DNA from: JAVVRI01 sp036654795
GTDB taxonomy: Bacteria > Bacteroidota > Bacteroidia > Bacteroidales > Tannerellaceae
NCBI GenBank assembly: GCA_036654795.1
Contig: JAVVRI010000115.1
Location: 1 to 9,766, forward strand
Direction: 5' to 3'
Length of the DNA: 9,766 bases
The translations under genes were made by a program, and so were the position numbers. The notes beneath the pieces were generated by a model. It saw nothing but the letters and a program-made list of their open reading frames with translations, ran no database searches and was not told where the DNA came from. Position 1 is the first letter of the stretch. Each line of letters begins with the position of its first letter. Below are positions 5,194 to 9,766 of the stretch, piece by piece.

Positions 5194-6732
5194 TTATAGT
5201 TTTAGGTTTTTACTTTTACCTTTGAGGCTCTCATTATGAAAGCGGTCTACGGCCGTCACCACGTAGCGGTACTTCGTCCGACCGTCTTGATAAGGCAGTT
5301 TGTAGTAAGGTTGACGGGTGATGGCTGCAATACAAGCCGGATTACCCAAATCAATTGGTTCTTTTGCCTCAAAACGATAGACAACGAAATATTGAGCTAG
5401 CTCAGGGCTCGTCGGTTCCTGTTTTGCCTGCCAATGCAGGATGTAACCGTCTGCCGTCCATTCTGTCTTCAGCTTTTTCACCTCTTTAGGGGCTCCTTTC
5501 CACATGTGTGTATAAGCAGGTATCAGTGCCGGGTAACGGTGGTAGTTGCGCCGGAGGCTGTCAGCCACTCCTTTATTATTCCATAGCAATTCATTTGCCG
5601 GCCAGAAGCAATTGCCGCTTACGTTTGGCAAGGTGCGTTCATAACGCATCTTGCGTGTCAATTGATTTACCTTCATGGTGCGCGCCACGTCCTGTCCGAT
5701 GTACAGATGGCCACCGTTGGCATTCTTATTCCACCAATTTACAAGTGTTGCATAGTCGGCCGCAGAATGACCTATTTCCCAATATACCTGCGGAATGTTA
5801 TAGTCGATCCAACCTTCGCGTACCCATTTGGTAATGTCGGCATAGAGGTCGTCATAGTTTTGCAGACCATTCGTTTGGCTACCCGATCCGTCCGCCGTGC
5901 TTTTCTTATTACGGTAGATACCAAAGGGGCTGATACCGAAGCGCACCCAAGGTTTCGTAAGAAGAATCGTCCGCTTCAATTCGCGCACCAACATGTTTAC
6001 ATTCTCGCGCCGCCAATCCCCGCGTTGTGCGGCTGTGTACCCCTTGCTCCGTCCATATTTACGGAAACTGTTGTCATCCGGAAAGGAGAGACCGGCGGCA
6101 GGATAAGGATAAAAATAATCATCCATATGGATGGCATCAACATCGTAACGGGTCACAATGTCGCGTACCACACGGCAAATAAACTCGCGGCTCTCCGGCA
6201 AACCCGGATCAAAAAGTATCTGCTTGTTGTAGGTTACGAACCATTCGGGATGTTTGTTGTATATATGCGAACCGGCAAAGCGAGTACTGCCTGCCGTGCT
6301 GGCGCGATAAGGGTTCAGCCAAGCATGAAACTCCATATTCCGCTTATGGCACTCCTCTATCAGGAAAGCCATCGGGTCGAATCCTCCGGCCGGAGCTTCC
6401 CCTTGGCGACCAGTGTAGAAGCGACTCCACGGCTCAATGTCTGATTTATAGAAAGCATCGGCCTCCGGACGTACTTGAAAGATAATAGCATTGATACCAC
6501 AACTCTGTAGAAAGTTGAGCTTGCGCACAAAATCGCGCTTCATCTGCTGAGGCGTCATATCCTTGTATTCGCCTTGAAAAGCAGTTTGTATCCAAGCACC
6601 ACGAAACTCACGTTTGGCTTCTTGGGGTGTAGACGACTGTTTACCTGACTGAGAAATACGACGGGAGGTAGAACACGATACCATCCCCATAAGTAATAAG
6701 ATCAATAATACATAAAAGTGTTTTACAAACAT
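5194..6732 (-). CDS. GHL10 (DUF187) glycoside-hydrolase-like lipoprotein
   Basis: This 512-aa surface lipoprotein belongs to the glycosyl-hydrolase-like 10 family (PF02638 type, YngK-like), whose members are thought to act on glycans. The ATG at 6730-6732 gives a signal with lipobox M-V-S-C (Cys20). The (beta/alpha)8-like domain runs from about residue 42 (REFRGAWIQT) to 360. It includes FQVRPEADAFY (85-95), HAWLNPYR (136-143) and IHMDDYFYPYP (201-211), whose Asp204 and Asp205 are likely active-site acids, and then FGISPFGIYRN (265-275). Residues from about 415 to the end have the strand pattern of a fibronectin-III-like domain, including WTADGYILHWQA and YRYVVTAVDRFHNES. It lies 137 bp downstream of mutS on the same strand, with no clear promoter of its own, and is convergent to the DUF3868-like gene. 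The substrate cannot be read from the sequence. Peptidoglycan or host glycans are both possible. Confidence 0.9.
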   Translation of the reverse strand: MFVKHFYVLLILLLMGMVSCSTSRRISQSGKQSSTPQEAKREFRGAWIQTAFQGEYKDMTPQQMKRDFVRKLNFLQSCGINAIIFQVRPEADAFYKSDIEPWSRFYTGRQGEAPAGGFDPMAFLIEECHKRNMEFHAWLNPYRASTAGSTRFAGSHIYNKHPEWFVTYNKQILFDPGLPESREFICRVVRDIVTRYDVDAIHMDDYFYPYPAAGLSFPDDNSFRKYGRSKGYTAAQRGDWRRENVNMLVRELKRTILLTKPWVRFGISPFGIYRNKKSTADGSGSQTNGLQNYDDLYADITKWVREGWIDYNIPQVYWEIGHSAADYATLVNWWNKNANGGHLYIGQDVARTMKVNQLTRKMRYERTLPNVSGNCFWPANELLWNNKGVADSLRRNYHRYPALIPAYTHMWKGAPKEVKKLKTEWTADGYILHWQAKQEPTSPELAQYFVVYRFEAKEPIDLGNPACIAAITRQPYYKLPYQDGRTKYRYVVTAVDRFHNESLKGKSKNLKL

Positions 6733-6869
6733 GGACTGTTTCTATTTTAATACAATATTAAACATCACACAAAATTAAACCTTTATCCTTTACATTTCGC
6801 ATCCCAACCGCTAAATATATTATTCTTACCCACAATTAGGCAGGCAGCGAGGCCGATTAAAGTAATAGA
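6733..6869. other. Spacer between mutS and GHL10 gene
   Basis: This is AT-rich, with no gene, no convincing terminator for mutS and no full-consensus promoter for the GHL10 gene. The best -7-like match on the minus strand is TAATATTG near 6753-6760, with one mismatch. Read-through from mutS into the GHL10 gene is therefore possible but not shown. Confidence 0.4.
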
Positions 6870-9482
6870 CTAACGCCCTGTAATGATTTTCTTTATTTCG
6901 CTCAGTTTATTGAGGGCTTCGAGAGGAGTTAGGGTATTGACGTCGAGAGTTCTTATCTCATCGCGCACCTGACTCAAGATAGGATCATCCAACTGGAAGA
7001 AGCTGAGCTGATAACCTTCGCTGGCAGAAGCTATGTTTTTAACGGCTTTACTACTAATGCCTTCCTGCCGGTTCTCTGTTTCCAACTGTTTTAGGATTTC
7101 ACCGGAACGCTTGACGATGCTTTTAGGCATGCCGGCCATACGGGCTACATGGATACCGAAACTATGCTCACTACCTCCGGGCACTAGCTTGCGAAGGAAG
7201 ATCACTTTATTACCCACCTCCTTTACAGAGACGTTGAAGTTCTTGATTCTTTTGAAAGAACGCTCCATCTCGTTCAGCTCGTGGTAATGGGTAGCGAAAA
7301 GGGTCTTGGCGCAGCAATTGGGATATTCATGAATATGCTCCACGATAGCCCATGCAATAGAGATTCCATCGTACGTACTTGTGCCACGCCCCAACTCATC
7401 AAAGAGTACAAGGCTACGGGGAGAAAGATTATTCAGTATATCCGCCGCTTCGTTCATCTCCACCATAAAAGTAGATTCCCCAACGGAGATGTTGTCCGAA
7501 GCACCAACACGGGTAAATATTTTATCTATCAGTCCGATATGAGCGCTTTCCGCCGGTACAAAGCAACCAATTTGCGCCAAGAGGGCAATCAAAGCCGTTT
7601 GGCGAAGCAGAGCAGACTTACCCGCCATATTCGGACCGGTGATGATAATAATCTGCTGCTTCTCACTGTCCAGATAGACATCGTTGGCTATGTACGGCTC
7701 GCCCGGAGGCAATTGCTTCTCAATGACCGGATGGCGGCCGGCTTTAATATCCAGGACATCCGTTTCGTCCACAATCGGACGAATGTAACAATTACTTTGC
7801 GCCACTTTAGCGAAGGAGAGCAGACAGTCTATCCGCCCAATCAGGTTGGCATTCGTCTGAATAGGAGCAATATAATCGTTTAGGCAGAGCACCAATTCAT
7901 TGAACAGTCGACCTTCCAAGGAAAGAATCTTCTCCTCTGCCCCTAATATCTTTTCTTCGTATTCTTTCAACTCCTCGGTGATGTATCGCTCGGCGTTGAC
8001 CAGCGTCTGTTTGCGTATCCATTCGGCCGGAACCTTGTCTTTGTGGGCATTACGCACCTCGATGTAGTAACCAAAGACATTGTTAAAAGCAATTTTCAGA
8101 CTGGGAATACCTGTCCTCTCGCTCTCACGCTGCTGCACCTTCAGCAGATAGTCCTTACCAGAATAGGCAATGGAACGCAGATCGTCCAGCTCCGCATTAA
8201 CGCCTTTCGCAATTACGCCTCCACGGTTGAGCAACACAGGGGGATCGCTCGTTATCTCTGCTTCAATCCTGTTGCGAATCAGGGCACATACATTTAGTTG
8301 CTCACCAATGCGACAGAGGCTAGGCTCATTGCTAGCCATACAGGCCTCCTTTACCGGCTCGATAGCACAAAGAGCTACTTTTAGCTGCACTACCTCACGA
8401 GGAGAAACCCGCCCAACAGCCACTTTGGAGATAATCCTCTCCAAGTCACCTATCTGATTGAGCTGCGTGTCCAGCAGTTCCTTCATTTCTGGATGGCGAA
8501 AGAAGTGGTCTACCACGTCCTGTCGTTCCTCAATAGGCTTCACGTCCTTAAGAGGAAACAATATCCAGCGCCTCAACAGACGTGAGCCCATTGGGGAAAT
8601 TGTTTTGTCTATGATGTCCAACAGGCTGGTACCCTCCTCATTCATCGTGCCAACCAGTTCCAGACTGCGCACAGTAAACTTGTCGAGCCGCACGTAGCGA
8701 TCTTCTTCTATACGCGACAGGGCGGTGATGTGGGAGATCTGCGTATGTTGCGTAATGTCCAAATAATGCAGAATGGCACCGGAAGCTACGATACCCAGTT
8801 TCAGGTGCTGTACGCCAAAACCTTTCAAATTGTTTGTTTCGAAATGTTTCAGCAAACGATCGTTTGCTGCCTCGGTGGTAAACACCCAGTCCTCCAGGTC
8901 GAAAACAAAGAAACGGGGGCCGAAACACTCCTCAAAACGCTTATGGTTCTTGCGCTCAACCAGCACCTCTTTGGGAGAAAAGTTGTTCAGCAATTTATCT
9001 ATATAATCAATCGTACCTTCCGCCGTCAAGAATTCGCCGGTAGAAATGTCCAAGAAAGCAATGCCGCAGGTATCTTTCGCAAAGTGGATGGCTGCCAAGA
9101 AATTGTTTTCCTTATGATTCAGTATATTGTCGTTAGTGGATACACCGGGCGTAACCAACTCCGTAATGCCGCGCTTCACCAGCTTTTTAGTTGTTTTCGG
9201 ATCTTCCAACTGGTCACAGATGGCCACACGTTTGCCCGCACGCACCAATTTAGGTAAGTAAGTATCCAAAGCATGATGTGGAAAGCCGGCCATTTCAACA
9301 TATTGAGCCACGCCATTGGCTCGGCGCGTCTGCGTAATCCCCAGTATTTCCGCACCAATTACAGCATCCTCGCCATACATTTCATAAAAGTCACCCACTC
9401 GAAAAAGCAATATTGCATCCGGATGTTTGGCTTTTATATCGAAATATTGCTTCATCAAAGGAGTCTCCACTATATTTGCCAC
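6870..9482 (-). CDS. mutS: DNA mismatch repair ATPase MutS
   Basis: MutS binds base mismatches and small loops in DNA and, with MutL, starts mismatch repair. At 870 aa it has full family length. The N-terminal domain carries the mismatch-reading Phe-X-Glu motif as F32-Y33-E34. The ATPase domain has Walker A GPNMAGKS (616-623), the SDNISVGESTF signature (662-672), Walker B LVLFDELGRGTS (691-702, with Asp695-Glu696) and the ATHYHE motif (730-735). QLSFF (825-829) fits a beta-clamp-binding motif, and a helical dimerisation tail (LTPLEALNKLSEIKK) closes the protein. The start is GTG at 9480-9482. An in-frame TAG lies two codons upstream, so the only alternatives are internal (GTG codon 5 or ATG codon 10). 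A purine-rich AGAAGATAGG stretch precedes it. No truncation or missing residue is seen. Confidence 0.98.
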   Translation of the reverse strand: MANIVETPLMKQYFDIKAKHPDAILLFRVGDFYEMYGEDAVIGAEILGITQTRRANGVAQYVEMAGFPHHALDTYLPKLVRAGKRVAICDQLEDPKTTKKLVKRGITELVTPGVSTNDNILNHKENNFLAAIHFAKDTCGIAFLDISTGEFLTAEGTIDYIDKLLNNFSPKEVLVERKNHKRFEECFGPRFFVFDLEDWVFTTEAANDRLLKHFETNNLKGFGVQHLKLGIVASGAILHYLDITQHTQISHITALSRIEEDRYVRLDKFTVRSLELVGTMNEEGTSLLDIIDKTISPMGSRLLRRWILFPLKDVKPIEERQDVVDHFFRHPEMKELLDTQLNQIGDLERIISKVAVGRVSPREVVQLKVALCAIEPVKEACMASNEPSLCRIGEQLNVCALIRNRIEAEITSDPPVLLNRGGVIAKGVNAELDDLRSIAYSGKDYLLKVQQRESERTGIPSLKIAFNNVFGYYIEVRNAHKDKVPAEWIRKQTLVNAERYITEELKEYEEKILGAEEKILSLEGRLFNELVLCLNDYIAPIQTNANLIGRIDCLLSFAKVAQSNCYIRPIVDETDVLDIKAGRHPVIEKQLPPGEPYIANDVYLDSEKQQIIIITGPNMAGKSALLRQTALIALLAQIGCFVPAESAHIGLIDKIFTRVGASDNISVGESTFMVEMNEAADILNNLSPRSLVLFDELGRGTSTYDGISIAWAIVEHIHEYPNCCAKTLFATHYHELNEMERSFKRIKNFNVSVKEVGNKVIFLRKLVPGGSEHSFGIHVARMAGMPKSIVKRSGEILKQLETENRQEGISSKAVKNIASASEGYQLSFFQLDDPILSQVRDEIRTLDVNTLTPLEALNKLSEIKKIITGR

Positions 9483-9534
9483 AACCTATCTTCTTTTTAT
9501 ATTATAACTATTGTTTTAAACCAATTGAACCTAG

Positions 9535-9565
9535 CAAAGATAGGGTTTCCGCAGCAAAGAGCAAA
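9535..9565 (-). promoter_or_regulatory. mutS promoter, full Bacteroidetes consensus
   Basis: On the minus strand TTTG (9562-9565) is followed after exactly 19 bp by TATCTTTG (9535-9542). This is the full -33/-7 promoter of Bacteroidetes primary sigma factor. Transcription should start near 9528, giving a leader of about 45 nt before the GTG start of mutS. It is the clearest promoter in the window. Confidence 0.85.
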
Positions 9566-9683
9566 ACAATAATAGAGAAGCATTCGATCTGCAGATTCAA
9601 AGTAACTATTCAGCGATTATGCCTGCGACACCAATAATTTCTCAAAGATGGCGTTGATGCGTAAAACCATCGATAAATTACTC

Positions 9684-9735
9684 CACGTTTCACACCTCCA
9701 TCTATTTGTCGCTCTGTTAGTTCGTGTGAAACGTG
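9684..9735. repeat. Perfect 12-bp inverted repeat
   Basis: CACGTTTCACAC (9684-9695) is exactly complementary to GTGTGAAACGTG (9724-9735), with a 28-base spacer. The core CACGTTTCAC occurs again at 344-353, just after the hairpin near the left edge. The arms are too far apart for a typical terminator. An operator for a dimeric regulator, a recombinase site or an RNA stem are possible. No gene is recognisable around it. Confidence 0.7.
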
Positions 9736-9753
9736 TAATATCGGGGCACGCTT

Positions 9754-9766
9754 AAAGCCAATATTA
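9754..9766. repeat. Right copy of 13-bp terminal direct repeat
   Basis: AAAGCCAATATTA here is identical to positions 1-13. If the two copies are merged as in a circle, GTGTAATAT (9733-9741) and ATATTACAC (8-16) become a 9-bp inverted repeat with a 19-base loop. Six of those nine pairs are already present within the right end alone, so this adds only weak support for circularity. Confidence 0.7.

Noticed and set aside
5662..6444. 260-codon plus-strand frame
   Set aside because: It lies wholly antisense to the well-supported GHL10 gene, has no signal, motif or family resemblance, and reads as a mirror of its codon pattern.
7281..7883. 200-codon plus-strand frame
   Set aside because: It is antisense to the conserved ATPase domain of mutS and has no recognisable features.
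9610..9765. Frame open from the right edge, 51 codons (-)
   Set aside because: No recognisable domain. The perfect inverted repeat lies inside it, and the length is within chance expectation.
1..9766. Transfer RNA or ribosomal RNA gene
   Set aside because: I found no cloverleaf-like set of stems with a T-loop GTTCRA motif and no stretch resembling rRNA.

Overview
The window looks like chromosomal DNA of a gut Bacteroides or a close relative (Phocaeicola, Parabacteroides). Three things point there: the promoters have the Bacteroidetes form (-33 TTTG, -7 TAnnTTTG), surface lipoproteins are abundant, and the protein families present are typical of Bacteroidales (Mfa2/FimB-like anchor, fimbrillin, DUF3575, DUF3868, C11 clostripain-like protease, GHL10 lipoprotein). 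No recombinase, transposase, rRNA, tRNA or CRISPR array is recognisable.

Layout. Positions 1-592 hold no supported gene. They contain three direct repeats with an exact 22-bp period beside a leftward -7 box, a strong hairpin, and the leader of the first operon. Positions 593-2573 (+) encode a lipoprotein of the fimbrial anchor type followed by a fimbrillin-like lipoprotein, and end at a perfect 15-bp stem terminator. Convergent to this pair is a C11 cysteine protease lipoprotein (2625-3770, -). Head to head with the protease is a second two-gene operon (3882-4955, +) encoding a DUF3575 protein and a short DUF3868-like protein, two families often found in Bacteroidales pilus loci. A convergent lipoprotein of the GHL10 glycoside-hydrolase-like family follows (5194-6732, -). 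The DNA mismatch repair gene mutS (6870-9482, -) has a near-ideal Bacteroidetes promoter. Positions 9570-9766 hold a 12-bp-arm inverted repeat and no convincing gene.

How the genes fit together. Positions 593-4955 read as a compact type V (lipoprotein-precursor, protease-matured) pilus locus with a trypsin-like clostripain-family protease between its two halves. In Porphyromonas gingivalis, Arg-gingipains mature such pilins, so a role for this protease in maturing the pilin is the most attractive hypothesis here. It is an inference from position and family. mutS and the GHL10 gene look like ordinary chromosomal neighbours.

The first 13 and last 13 bases of the window are identical (AAAGCCAATATTA). 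This could be a repeat flanking the segment, a circular junction, or an assembly or extraction effect. The sequence alone does not decide between them.
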